A stretch of DNA of 64,000 nucleotides, from contig JAEVYS010000037.1 of the NCBI GenBank assembly GCA_023392635.1, positions 26,617 to 90,616 of the forward strand. The letters run 5' to 3'. Within the stretch, counting starts at the first letter, position 1. Every line of letters starts with the position of its first letter. Below are positions 31,565 through 40,041 of the stretch, in pieces. This DNA comes from Actinomycetes bacterium. Its GTDB lineage: Bacteria > Actinomycetota > Actinomycetes > Propionibacteriales > Propionibacteriaceae. Below the pieces are notes generated by a model. The model was not told the origin of the DNA. It searched no databases and saw only the letters and a list, made by a program, of their open reading frames with translations. Made by a program: the position numbers and the translations under genes.

Positions 31565-33016
31565 TCAGGACGGCTGGACGATCGTCGCGTAGAGCCCGGC
31601 GACCCCCGCCGCGGTCATGATGGCGACCGTTGTCCACCCGACGACGGTGGCGAGGCGACCGTTGCGGTACTCGCCCAGCAGCGTGCGGCTCGCCGAGATG
31701 ATCATCACGATGATGAGGAAGGGCGCAGCGGCGATTCCGTTGATGATGGCGCTGAGGACGAGCAGATGGACCGGGCTGTCGGTGAAGTAGGCGATCAGGA
31801 TCCCGCCGATCGTGCCGACGCCGATCAGGCCGTAGAACAGGGGTGCCCTGCGCGGGGATGCATCGAAGCCCCAGGGCTTGCCCAGCAGCCCCGCGAGCGC
31901 GATCGAGCCCGAGCTGGCCAGGACGGGAACGGCCAGCACGCCGGTGGCCACGAACCCGATTGCGAAGACCGCTGAGGCTGACGGCCCGGCGACGGGTTCG
32001 AGTGCCCTCGCTGCGTCGGCTGCCGTCTGGATCTGGACGGGGCCGTTGCGTCCGATCGTTGATGCGGTGGACACCATGATCGCGAACATGGCTGCCGTGC
32101 TGACCAGCATGCCGGTGAGCACGTCGATCCTGGCCATCAACAGCTTCCGCAGCGCACGGACCCGGGGTTGTTGGGGCAACGGTCGGGAGGCGTGGGGTTC
32201 GTCCTCCTCGTTGCGCATCTCTTCGATCCGGTGTGCGCTCTGCCAGAAGAACATGTAGGGCGAAATCGTCGTGCCCAGCACTGCCACGAGCAGGGAGACC
32301 GACGTCCAGTTCCAGGTCATGCGCAGGCCGAGCGTGCCTGCCCCGACCTGCGCCCACGGCACGTGGGCGACGACAAGGACTCCGACGTAGGCCAGCAGCA
32401 CCAGGCAGAGCCACTTGAACAGCGTCGCCAGCTTCTCGAAGGATCCCCACACCAGCGCAGCGGTCAGCGCCACCCCTGCCACAGCCGCCCATACGTGGTC
32501 CAAGCCGAGCCCCAGCAGCTCCATGCCCGACCCGATCGCGGCGAGGTCCGCGGCGACGTTGAGGCAGTTCGCGACGAGCAGCGCAACCACCAGCATCCCG
32601 ATGACCCAGCGTGCGCCCCCGCTGAAGCGGCGACGCACCAGCGTGCCGAGGCTGTCACCCGTCACCAGGGCGGTGCGGTCACAGATCTCCTGAACCGCAT
32701 ACATCAGGGGCAACGACACCGGCGCCGTCCACAACAGGCCCATCCCGAGCACCGCGCCGGCCTGGGAGTAGGTCGCCACCCCCGAGGGGTCGTCATCGGC
32801 GACGCCGGTCACGAGGCCGGGGCCCAGGATCCCGAGGAAGGCCCGAAGGCGGTTTCGCCTCGCCGGGCTGGACGGCGGCGCCGGATCCGACAGGTCCGGG
32901 CCGCTCAGTTCCGACCCCGACCCGTCGGCCGCCCGGTTCGCCGGCACGTCCGCCACCGGTTCCAACGACTCCGGCACCCGCCCCTGATCAGTCGCTGCCA
33001 CAGTTCCCCCCTGCAA
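31565..33016 (-). CDS. Nramp-related divalent metal transporter
   Basis: A 483-residue protein with about eleven helices and a 55-residue hydrophilic N-terminus. Helix 1 reads GPGLVTGVADDDPSGVATYS: the metal-site motif is Asp-Pro-Ser-Gly where classical MntH has Asp-Pro-Gly-Asn. Helix 6 has TTISPYMFFWQSAHRIEEM in place of the Met-Pro-His motif. This places it in the divergent Nramp-related clade rather than MntH proper. In that clade Mg2+ transport has been shown for some members. It lies 213 bases after a P1B ATPase gene on the same strand, whose promoter carries DtxR/MntR-type boxes, so Mn or Fe remains possible. Confidence 0.85.
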   Translation of the reverse strand: MQGGTVAATDQGRVPESLEPVADVPANRAADGSGSELSGPDLSDPAPPSSPARRNRLRAFLGILGPGLVTGVADDDPSGVATYSQAGAVLGMGLLWTAPVSLPLMYAVQEICDRTALVTGDSLGTLVRRRFSGGARWVIGMLVVALLVANCLNVAADLAAIGSGMELLGLGLDHVWAAVAGVALTAALVWGSFEKLATLFKWLCLVLLAYVGVLVVAHVPWAQVGAGTLGLRMTWNWTSVSLLVAVLGTTISPYMFFWQSAHRIEEMRNEEDEPHASRPLPQQPRVRALRKLLMARIDVLTGMLVSTAAMFAIMVSTASTIGRNGPVQIQTAADAARALEPVAGPSASAVFAIGFVATGVLAVPVLASSGSIALAGLLGKPWGFDASPRRAPLFYGLIGVGTIGGILIAYFTDSPVHLLVLSAIINGIAAAPFLIIVMIISASRTLLGEYRNGRLATVVGWTTVAIMTAAGVAGLYATIVQPS

Positions 33017-33229
33017 CCCAGAAACGCGAAGACTTCTACCCGGTCCCGGTCGCGATCACGCATCCCCTTGCCCGGAACCTCCGCAGGCCGGTCCGGCAGC
33101 TTGCGCACGCGGCGAAGGTCGCCACGATCGCTGAGGCGGTCCGTCAGCGAGCGAGCCGGAGCCAGGTCGTCGACGACATCCACCCGCTCGGCCCGGACGG
33201 CGGGAGCTCCGGCCCGAGGAGTGTTCCCC

Positions 33230-35143
33230 TCAGTGGACGGGCTCGAGGGTGGCGCCGGTTGGGGTGGAGGTGATCGGGACCCCAGCCTTGAGCAGATGGG
33301 TCAGCTCGCGCTCCGTGGGCCCGGGGCGGACCGCGCGCAGCGCCGTGAGGATGGCGGCGAGGTCGACGAGTTCCTGCAGGGCTGCGCCGGCGATCGCCGG
33401 CAGGATCCCCCAGACGGCGACCAGCATGAGCCCGACGCTGATGGCGATGCCGAGCCAGATCGCCTGGAGCGCGATCCGGACGGTGCGTTGCGCGATGGCG
33501 ATGCTGGTGGCGACGCGGCTGAGGTCGTCGAGCATGATCACGACGTCCGCGGATTCGCTGGCCGCTGTGGCTCCCTTGGCGCCCATGGCGATGCCGACGT
33601 CCGCGGCGGCGAGGACGGGGGCGTCGTTGACCCCGTCCCCCACCATCGCGACCGGTCGGCCCGGCAGGGACGCGACCTGCGCGACCTTGTCGGCGGGCAG
33701 CAGGCCGGCGCGGACGTCGTCGATCCCGATCTGGTCGGCGATGTGGCGGGCGGTGACGACAGCGTCCCCGGTGAGCATGGCCACGCTGCGTACGCCCAGG
33801 TGGTGGAGGGCGTGCAGGGTGGCCGGGGCGTTGTTGCGGACCTGGTCGGTGAGCAGGATCCGTCCGAGGTAGCCGTCGGTGGTCCCGAGGTGGATGGCGA
33901 TGTGGCCCGGCGGCACGGGCGCCTCGGGGGGTGTGTGGCCCGTGGCGCGCGCGACATGCGTCGCGTTCCCGACGGCGGTGAGCCGGCCGTGGATGGTCGC
34001 GGTCATGCCGGCTGCGGTGGTCTCCTCGACACCGGTCGCGAGCGGGATGCGAAGGTGGCGGTGCCGGGCGGCGTTCACGATGGTCCGCGCCAGGACGTGG
34101 GTCGAGAACGTCTCGGCGGCGGCGGCGATGGCGAGCAGCCCGTCCACGCTGGTGCCCGTCGCGGGTTCGACCACGTCGACGACGGGCTGGCCGTGCGTGA
34201 GGGTGCCCGTCTTGTCCAGCGCCACGGTGCGGACGCGGGAGAGGCTCTCCATCACCCCGCCGGACTTGACGATGACCCCGTTGCTGGCCGCCCGGCTCAT
34301 GCCGGCAAGGAACGCGACCGGGGCGGCGATGAGCAGCGGGCAGGGCGTGGCGACCACGAGGACCTCGGCGAACCTCACGGGGTCGCCCGACAGCCACCAG
34401 GCCAGCCCGGCGATCGCCAGCGACACCAGGGTGAAGGGCACCGCGTACCGGTCGGCCAACCGCACGATCGGCGACTTGCTCTCTGCGGCGGCCTGCACCA
34501 GGTCGATGATCTGCTGGTACTGGCTCTCCTTCGCCGGGACCGTGGCCCGGACCAGGGCGACCTTCTGCTGGCTGACCGTGCCGGAAAGCACCTGGTCTCC
34601 GTGGGCGTGTTCCACCGGCAGCGGCTCGCCGGTGATCGAGGACTCGTCGAACGAGGCCGCCTCGCCCTCCAGCACCCCGTCGACCGGAACCACCTCGCCG
34701 GGCCGCACCATCACGAGGTCACCGGCCACCACGTCGCTGATCGCCACCTCGACGAACGCCCCGTCCGCGCCGGCGCGATGGGCGAACCGCGGCGCACGCT
34801 CGAGCAACGCGGACACCTCACGGTGGGCACGGGCGTTGGCGTAGTCCTCGAGCGCTTCGCCGCCCGTCAGCATCAGCACGACGATGAGAGCCGCCCAGTG
34901 GTCCCCGACGAGCACGGTCGCCGTGATGGCGGTCACGGCGAGCACGTCCAGCCCGAAGTTGCCGCGCAGCAGGTCTCGGATCATCGACCATGCCTGCCAG
35001 GCGGCGATCGCCAGCGCATAGCCGCCGACCAGCCATCCGGACACCATCGGCTGGCTCGCCCACAGCAGCCCGAGCCCGACCATCCCGACGGCCAAGGTCG
35101 TCGCAACCACCGGATATCGCCGCACCCAATTCGTCATGCTCAC
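33230..35143 (-). CDS. P1B-type heavy-metal ATPase with a TPCP membrane motif
   Basis: About 637 residues. Actuator motif SSITGEPLPVEH, membrane motif VVATPCPLLIAAPVAFLAGM (Thr-Pro-Cys-Pro replaces Cys-Pro-Cys), phosphorylation site ALDKTGTLTHG and hinge MVGDGVNDAPVLAAADVGIA. No N-terminal Cys-x-x-Cys metal-binding domain. TPC/SPC-type pumps fall outside the Cu+/Zn2+ groups, and the substrate cannot be read directly. GTG 35143 with GAGGGAAG eight bases upstream is preferred; ATG 35137 is the alternative. Two DtxR-like boxes lie 40-85 bases upstream, so expression probably follows Fe(II)/Mn(II) status. Confidence 0.88.
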   Translation of the reverse strand: MSMTNWVRRYPVVATTLAVGMVGLGLLWASQPMVSGWLVGGYALAIAAWQAWSMIRDLLRGNFGLDVLAVTAITATVLVGDHWAALIVVLMLTGGEALEDYANARAHREVSALLERAPRFAHRAGADGAFVEVAISDVVAGDLVMVRPGEVVPVDGVLEGEAASFDESSITGEPLPVEHAHGDQVLSGTVSQQKVALVRATVPAKESQYQQIIDLVQAAAESKSPIVRLADRYAVPFTLVSLAIAGLAWWLSGDPVRFAEVLVVATPCPLLIAAPVAFLAGMSRAASNGVIVKSGGVMESLSRVRTVALDKTGTLTHGQPVVDVVEPATGTSVDGLLAIAAAAETFSTHVLARTIVNAARHRHLRIPLATGVEETTAAGMTATIHGRLTAVGNATHVARATGHTPPEAPVPPGHIAIHLGTTDGYLGRILLTDQVRNNAPATLHALHHLGVRSVAMLTGDAVVTARHIADQIGIDDVRAGLLPADKVAQVASLPGRPVAMVGDGVNDAPVLAAADVGIAMGAKGATAASESADVVIMLDDLSRVATSIAIAQRTVRIALQAIWLGIAISVGLMLVAVWGILPAIAGAALQELVDLAAILTALRAVRPGPTERELTHLLKAGVPITSTPTGATLEPVH

Positions 35144-35179
35144 ACCGCAATCTTCCCTCAGAATGCGGCATTTCTCCAC

Positions 35180-35198
35180 GAAGGAATGCCTAACCTCA
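35180..35198 (-). promoter_or_regulatory. degenerate DtxR/MntR-like half box
   Basis: On the minus strand TGAGGTTAGGCATTCCTTC keeps the left arm of the TTAGGTTAGGCTAACCTAA-type box nearly intact (13 of 19 positions overall by eye). It lies between the full box and the ATPase start. Confidence 0.45.
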
Positions 35199-35209
35199 GC
35201 TGGACGGAA

Positions 35210-35228
35210 TTAGGTTTGTCTTACCTAT
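35210..35228 (-). promoter_or_regulatory. DtxR/IdeR/MntR-like metalloregulator box
   Basis: TTAGGTTTGTCTTACCTAT on the plus strand matches the 19-base box TTAGGTTAGGCTAACCTAA at 15 positions by eye, with both AGGT and ACCT arms intact. It lies 67 bases upstream of the GTG of the P1B ATPase gene, in promoter position. Confidence 0.7.
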
Positions 35229-35337
35229 CAGGCGTTGTCGCTGCGGAACGAGGGCCTTTTCACCCGCACCGGAGGAATGTGCGCAATGGTGCCGAGTGGT
35301 GGGTCGGTCCAACTCATTTGGCCCGCCCCCGCCGACC

Positions 35338-36573
35338 TCAGCGCACCAGCGCGTGGGAGTCGGTATTCCCGGAGAGTTCGGCGAGTGGGATCCGGTCGTC
35401 GGCGAGCTGCGCCGGCGGGAGCCGCCGGCCGATCAGGGTGCGCAGCCGGTCATTGACGTCCCAGGTGTTCACGTTCATCGCGGCGGTGACGACGCCCTCG
35501 CGGAGCCAGAAGCAGAGGAACGCACCGGAGCCCTCGTCGCCGCGGATCACGACGTCGTCGGTGGCACTGCCCCGTCCCACGTACTCCATGCCGAGGCTGT
35601 ACTGGTCGGTGAAGAAGTAGGGCTGCCAGTCGTAGCGCGCGTCCTCGCCGAGGAGCACACGGCCGGCCAGTCGTCCCTGGCGGATCGCGTTGTCCCAGTG
35701 CTCGACCCGCAGGCGCGCCCCCACGGCCCGATTCAGCGCATTGGCCACGTCACCGACGGCGAACACGTGCTCGGCGGCACGCAGTGAATCGTCGACCAGG
35801 ACGCCGTTGTCGACGGCGAGGCCCGCCGCGAGTGCGAGTTCGGTGTTGGGGACGGCGCCGACGCCGATCACGACGAGATCGGCCGGGAAGCTCTCGTCAT
35901 CCGCACGGACGGAGGCGATCCGCTCCTCGCCCTCCAGCGCCGTGACCGCGATGCCGAGGCGCAGCCGTACCCCGTTCTCCTCGTGGAGTCGTGCGAAGTA
36001 GCGTCCCATCCGCTCCCCGAGCGCAGCCCGAAGGGGCACCGGCGCGAACTCGAGGACGGTCACCTCCATGCCGGCCCTCCGGGCGGCTGCGGCGACTTCC
36101 AGTCCGATCCAGCCGGCCCCGACGACCACCAGCCGGCCACCCTGGGCGAACGAGGTGCGCAGGGCGAGGCTGTCGGTGATGCGCCGGAGCGTGTGCACCC
36201 CGGGAAGTCCGATGCCGGGCAGGTCGGGGAGCCGGGGGCGGGCGCCGGTGGCGAGCACGAGGTCGGCGAACGGCAGGACGGCGCCTGACGACACGCGGAC
36301 CTCGCGTCCGGCGAGGTCGACCTTCACGGCGGCGTCACCCAGCCGGAGCGTCACGTCATGGTCCGCGTACCACGGCTCGTCGTGGACGAAGAGGGAAGCG
36401 ACCTCCTGCTCTCCCTGGAGCACGCCCTTGGACAACCCGGGGCGCTCGTAGGGAACGACGGCTTCGTCGCCCACGATCGTGACCGGTCGCCCGTCCCCGG
36501 CGTCCCGGAGTGCCGTCGCGACGTGGGCGGCAGCGAGGCCGGCGCCGACGACCACTACTCCGGCCGACGTCAT
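35338..36573 (-). CDS. FAD-dependent NAD(P)H oxidoreductase (ferredoxin/rhodocoxin-reductase type)
   Basis: A 411-residue flavoprotein. FAD-binding GxGxxA: GVVVVGAGLAAAHVATALRD (about 4-24). NAD-binding: GGRLVVVGAGWIGLEVAAAA (about 140-160). The second FAD motif is HVFAVGDVANALN, and the C-terminal reductase domain contains WQPYFFTDQYSLGMEYVG. It should pass electrons from NAD(P)H to a ferredoxin or small redox partner. Its ATG overlaps the folE stop (ATGA), so it is the second gene of a folE-led operon. No ferredoxin or P450 lies next to it. Confidence 0.9.
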   Translation of the reverse strand: MTSAGVVVVGAGLAAAHVATALRDAGDGRPVTIVGDEAVVPYERPGLSKGVLQGEQEVASLFVHDEPWYADHDVTLRLGDAAVKVDLAGREVRVSSGAVLPFADLVLATGARPRLPDLPGIGLPGVHTLRRITDSLALRTSFAQGGRLVVVGAGWIGLEVAAAARRAGMEVTVLEFAPVPLRAALGERMGRYFARLHEENGVRLRLGIAVTALEGEERIASVRADDESFPADLVVIGVGAVPNTELALAAGLAVDNGVLVDDSLRAAEHVFAVGDVANALNRAVGARLRVEHWDNAIRQGRLAGRVLLGEDARYDWQPYFFTDQYSLGMEYVGRGSATDDVVIRGDEGSGAFLCFWLREGVVTAAMNVNTWDVNDRLRTLIGRRLPPAQLADDRIPLAELSGNTDSHALVR

Positions 36574-37211
36574 GACGCCCTCCTGGCCTCGATGGCGTCG
36601 AGGAACTCCGCCCGCGTCGCCATGTCGTTCCGCAGTGCTCCCGTGAGGGCTGTGGTGCGTGTGGTGGCGCCGTTGGCCATCGCTCCGCGCAGGCTCATGC
36701 ACGAGTGCTCTGCCTCGATCACGACACCCACGCCCCGTGCAGACAGCTCCCGGTCCAGCCAGTCGCTGACCTGCATGGTCAGCCTCTCCTGCACCTGCGG
36801 GCGCCGCGAGAAGAGCTCAACGACGCGGGCGAACTTGGACAGGCCCAGGATCCGCTCACCGGGGAGGTAGCCGATGTGGGCCCTCCCGGTGAAGGGCAGG
36901 AGGTGGTGCTCGCACACGGACTGGAACCGGATGTCGCGAACGACCACCAATTCGTCGTAACCCTCCTCGTTGGGGAAGGTCGTCAATTCGAAGTCCCTGG
37001 CGGTGAGCATCTCGGCGTAGGCGTGCGCCATCCGGCGGGGGCTGTCTGCGGTCCCGGCGGTGTCGCAGTCCACACCGAGCGCCTCGAGGAACACCCGGGC
37101 GGCGGCTTCCGCCCGTCCGAGGTCGGCGGGCCGGCGATCGACCTCGGCCCGTCGTAGCAGGGTGAGGCCGGCGGTGAACCGGCCTCCCGTTTCGCTCTCT
37201 AAAACAGACAT
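36570..37211 (-). CDS. folE: FolE: GTP cyclohydrolase I (zinc type)
   Basis: A 213-residue GTP cyclohydrolase I. Zinc and active-site motifs: QSVCEHHLLPFTGRAHIGYL and VVIEAEHSCMSLRGAM (Cys, His, Cys ligands present, so the zinc-dependent FolE1 form). Dimer/tunnel motifs LSKFARVVELFSRRPQVQER follow. It makes 7,8-dihydroneopterin triphosphate for tetrahydrofolate or another pterin. It is not next to other folate genes, so it may be a paralogue serving a conditional need. The minus-strand TAATGT, seven bases before the ATG, gives a likely leaderless transcript overlapped by an operator. Confidence 0.93.
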   Translation of the reverse strand: MSVLESETGGRFTAGLTLLRRAEVDRRPADLGRAEAAARVFLEALGVDCDTAGTADSPRRMAHAYAEMLTARDFELTTFPNEEGYDELVVVRDIRFQSVCEHHLLPFTGRAHIGYLPGERILGLSKFARVVELFSRRPQVQERLTMQVSDWLDRELSARGVGVVIEAEHSCMSLRGAMANGATTRTTALTGALRNDMATRAEFLDAIEARRAS

Positions 37212-37217
37212 ATCTGT
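37204..37217. promoter_or_regulatory. operator over the folE start
   Basis: ACAGACATATCTGT is an inverted repeat (ACAGA/TCTGT) covering the folE initiation codon and probable transcription start, 60 bases from the divergent regulator gene. Likely bound by that regulator. Confidence 0.6.
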
Positions 37218-37277
37218 ACATTAGAAAGCCTGCGCGGTATCGTCAAGACAGGGGAAAGAGCTACGTACGAGGCAGTC

Positions 37278-37982
37278 ATGACCGACAGTTCCGGGGACAT
37301 CGGCGGGATCAGCGCACTCGCCGACCCCGTGCGCCGAGGGGTGTACGAGTACGTGATCGCACAGGACTCCGGCGTGAGCCGTGAGCAGGCGGCGGACGCC
37401 CTGAACCTGCCCCGACACCAAGCGACCTTCCACCTCGAGCGCCTCGAACGGGCGGGCCTGCTCGAGGCCGGGTATGCGCGCCTGACCGGCCGGTCCGGTC
37501 CCGGAGCGGGGCGGCCGTCCAAGCTGTACCGGCGCTCCCCGGACGAGGTTGCCGTGTCGCTGCCCGCGCGGCAGTACGCCCTGGCCGGGGAGCTCCTCGC
37601 CGGCGCCATCGACCTCGCCCTCCAGGGCGAGGTCCCGCTCGCCGACGCGTTGGAATCGGTCGCCGTTCGTCACGGAGCAGAGATCGCGGAGAGCGTCGAG
37701 GAGACGTCGGACCCGCTGGACACCGCGACCGCCGTCCTCCGCCGGCTCGGGTACGAGCCTCGTCGGGACGGAGGGCGGCTGGTACTGGTGAACTGCCCCT
37801 TCCACGCCCTCGCCCGCCAGCACACCGCCCTCGTGTGCGGCATGAACCACGACCTGCTCGGCGCCGTGTGCGCCCGCCTCGGGGGCCTCACTCCCCGCCT
37901 GGAACCCGGGCCCGGCCGGTGCTGCGTCGTCATCGACGGCCGCCCGGGACGGGTTCAGGAGGCCGGCCTCGGCGGGAGCTGA
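37278..37982 (+). CDS. HTH regulator with a Cys-rich C-terminal domain (SufR/COG2345-like)
   Basis: A 234-residue protein. The N-terminal winged helix reads ISALADPVRRGVYEYVIAQD, then FHLERLERAGLLEAGYARL. The C-terminal sensor domain has LVNCPFHALARQHTALVCGM, Cys in AVCARLGG and a Cys pair in GRCCVVIDG. Spaced Cys of this type in the COG2345 group can hold an Fe-S cluster (as in SufR), so a redox or NO/iron sensor is plausible. Divergent from folE with an operator at 37204-37217. Its 3' end overlaps the convergent ANTAR gene by 28 bases. Confidence 0.85.
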   Translation: MTDSSGDIGGISALADPVRRGVYEYVIAQDSGVSREQAADALNLPRHQATFHLERLERAGLLEAGYARLTGRSGPGAGRPSKLYRRSPDEVAVSLPARQYALAGELLAGAIDLALQGEVPLADALESVAVRHGAEIAESVEETSDPLDTATAVLRRLGYEPRRDGGRLVLVNCPFHALARQHTALVCGMNHDLLGAVCARLGGLTPRLEPGPGRCCVVIDGRPGRVQEAGLGGS

Positions 37983-38908
37983 CCCGTCTCGCTGAGGGTG
38001 CGGGCGACTTCTCGCAGCTTGATGTTGAGGAGCTGCGATGACCGCCGGAGCAGCTCGAAGGCGTCCTCCGGCGTGGTCTTCAGCCGTTCCATCAGGATGC
38101 CCTTGGCCTGCCCGATCACGTCACGGGACATCAGCGCACGTTCGAGCTGGCCGCTGAGGTCCTCCAGCCTGATCCGTTCGCCGACGGTGCGAGCGGCGAG
38201 GGCGGCGTGGGCCGCGAGGATGCCGCCCAGGTCCTGGGCCGCCTCGTCCAACGCGGCGGGATCGCTGGCGAAGACGTTGAGTGCAGCGACGGGGGATTCG
38301 CCCGCACGACCGGTCGTCGGGAACGCGAACGTGAGCGACGGCTCCCGCCTCCCCGGCCGGGACGCGTGGTGGGGGACCGCGTCGCCGGCCGTTGCCCCCT
38401 CGCCGATCGTCACGGTGGCGCTGGTGGCGCCCGCGATCGTCGTGACGGCCGCCTCGGCGATACGGGCGAGCAGTTGTTCTGCTGTCTCGGACTCCTGCAG
38501 GTACTCGGCGATGCCGGCAAAGGCCGCGGCGACGAGGGTGTCCCGCCGCTGCGCCGATCGTCGTTCCCTGGCGACGTCCCTGGCCTGCCTCGCCCGCTCC
38601 CGTTCAACGCCTCGGCCGGCCCGGTCGGCGGCGGCGTCGTCGCGCGCAGCGGCGGCTTGTTCGAACCCGGTGTCGACCCCGTCGTCGGGGGGAACAAGGC
38701 CCAGGTGGCGGGCCCGCGCGCGGAGCTGCTGTTCCCATGCCTGCAGCTGCTGCTCACGGGCGTCGGCGATGTCGTCCCTCGCGTCGGCCATCGTGTCGCG
38801 GGCGTCCGCCGCTTCGTCTCGCAGGTCGGCTGCGGAGTCGCGCTGGTCGGCGACGAAATCTCGCTTGTCGGCTTCCCAGTCGCGCGCCGCGTCACTCTTG
38901 CCCGTCAC
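37955..38908 (-). CDS. ANTAR-domain RNA-binding antiterminator with coiled-coil and GAF-like region
   Basis: About 317 residues. The first 50 are a heptad-like series of Arg-Asp-x-x-Ala-Asp repeats (DQRDSAADLRDEAADARD), a charged coiled coil of a type common in actinobacterial regulators. A GAF-like domain follows at about 130-240 (AAVTTIAGATSATVTIGEG, then SPVAALNVFASDPAALDE). The C-terminal ANTAR domain (about 250-310) reads RALMSRDVIGQAKGILMERL, then SSQLLNIKLREVARTLSET. ANTAR proteins bind paired RNA hexaloops to prevent termination. GTG 38908 with GGGAGG upstream is the preferred start; 38914 or 38992 are possible. Its RNA targets are not visible here. Confidence 0.87.
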   Translation of the reverse strand: MTGKSDAARDWEADKRDFVADQRDSAADLRDEAADARDTMADARDDIADAREQQLQAWEQQLRARARHLGLVPPDDGVDTGFEQAAAARDDAAADRAGRGVERERARQARDVARERRSAQRRDTLVAAAFAGIAEYLQESETAEQLLARIAEAAVTTIAGATSATVTIGEGATAGDAVPHHASRPGRREPSLTFAFPTTGRAGESPVAALNVFASDPAALDEAAQDLGGILAAHAALAARTVGERIRLEDLSGQLERALMSRDVIGQAKGILMERLKTTPEDAFELLRRSSQLLNIKLREVARTLSETGQLPPRPAS

Positions 38909-39187
38909 CGTCACCTCCCGCACGGAGCTGCCACTTCCACCCGGCCCAGGCGATGCCTCGGCACGGAGCACCACGACAAGATCTTGCCGCAACCAGAATC
39001 CCCCGGGGTGGCCCAGACCGCAACTACAGACCCACGGACTCGTCCGGGCGTCGGACGGACGAAGGAGGAAATGCCGGGGGGATGAGCGCCGCTGAGGGAC
39101 GCGGCAATCTCCCGCCGGGACCGCGACGGCCCGGGAACCGGCTGGGCCTCCACCCTCGTGCTCCCCGCCACCGGCCGTGGCGCAGGA
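38909..39187. other. gap between divergent genes; no gene seen
   Basis: The stretch carries the upstream region of the ANTAR gene. Frames across it are Arg/Pro-rich translations of high-GC DNA without domains. It ends at a pair of direct repeats in front of the next gene. Confidence 0.5.
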
Positions 39188-39209
39188 ACTTCACAGAAAC
39201 TTCACCGAA
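39188..39209 (+). promoter_or_regulatory. 11-bp direct repeats resembling a PhoP/OmpR-type box
   Basis: ACTTCACAGAA is followed immediately by ACTTCACCGAA. Two 11-base units with a TTCAC core are the form of OmpR/PhoP-family response-regulator sites (streptomycete PHO boxes have GTTCACC units at 11-base spacing). It lies 78 bases upstream of a membrane-protein gene. Confidence 0.5.
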
Positions 39210-39286
39210 ACCGGTCCGCCGGCACCTCCCACCTCCGCGATCCTTGGAGGAGCCCGATCCCGTCCACCCAGCCAAGGCAGACTCCC

Positions 39287-39922
39287 GTGACCGCGACCGC
39301 AACCCGACCCTCCACCCGCCGTCCCAGCCGCACCCTCCCGAGTCCTACGGCGGCCATCGCGACCCTTGTGCTGACCGGCGTCCTCAGCATCGCCGCACTG
39401 CTCGGGCCGAACCTCGTCGCCAACGAGCTCGGCATGGGGATGAGCATGGGCATGACCCACTACATGGAACTGCTGGCGGTGCACCAGCCGCGCAACCTGA
39501 TCGTGTTCATGGCAATCCCGGTCATCCTCGCCGAGACCCTCGCCATCTCCGAACTGGCCATCCTCTTCCGGCGGGCAGCGACCCCCGCCTGGGTGCGCAC
39601 CACCAGCCGCGTCGCCGGCCTGCTGGCCGGCCCGGTCATGGTGGCGATCTTCCTCCACCTGGTCGTCAACGCGGTGGTGCCGCTCACCGTCACCGGCGGC
39701 TGGCGCGGTCCCGCCGACGTGATCGCGGTTCTGTTCTACCTGTCCGGCGTCATTCCCCTGGTCGGCATCACCCTCGTCGAGCTCGGCCTCGTCGGCACCG
39801 GCAGCGCACTGAAGTGGCACGCCACCTTCATCGCCGTCTTCCTCGTGGTGGCACACGTGGCGATGATCTTCGGAATGCTCGACCCGAGCATGCTCGGCTA
39901 CCGGATGATCCACCAGCACTAG
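39287..39922 (+). CDS. membrane protein with a Met/His-rich loop
   Basis: About 211 residues with five hydrophobic segments. After the first helix comes LGMGMSMGMTHYMELLAVHQ, an unusual Met/His cluster of the kind that binds Cu(I) in copper-handling proteins. Later helices include VMVAIFLHLVVNAVVPLTV and WHATFIAVFLVVAHVAMIFG, with several His inside helices. It resembles a small family of uncharacterised actinobacterial membrane proteins (DUF6803-like). GTG 39287 skips an Arg-rich lead frame; the ribosome-binding site is weak. Metal binding is inference. Confidence 0.7.
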   Translation: MTATATRPSTRRPSRTLPSPTAAIATLVLTGVLSIAALLGPNLVANELGMGMSMGMTHYMELLAVHQPRNLIVFMAIPVILAETLAISELAILFRRAATPAWVRTTSRVAGLLAGPVMVAIFLHLVVNAVVPLTVTGGWRGPADVIAVLFYLSGVIPLVGITLVELGLVGTGSALKWHATFIAVFLVVAHVAMIFGMLDPSMLGYRMIHQH

Positions 39923-40041
39923 CAGGGGAGCACCTGCCGTCGAGACCTACGCTGGTCCTGGCGGGTTCGACACGTCCGTCGGACGCCGAACCGGGTGGCT
40001 GGACGCCGCGGTGCGGGCGACGGCCCTGAACGAAGGCAGGT

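Noticed and set aside
32168..35620. Plus-strand open frame of 1150 codons
   Set aside because: It is the reverse-frame shadow of the Nramp-related and P1B ATPase genes. The translation is His/Gln/Arg-rich with no domains, and both minus-strand genes have full motif sets.
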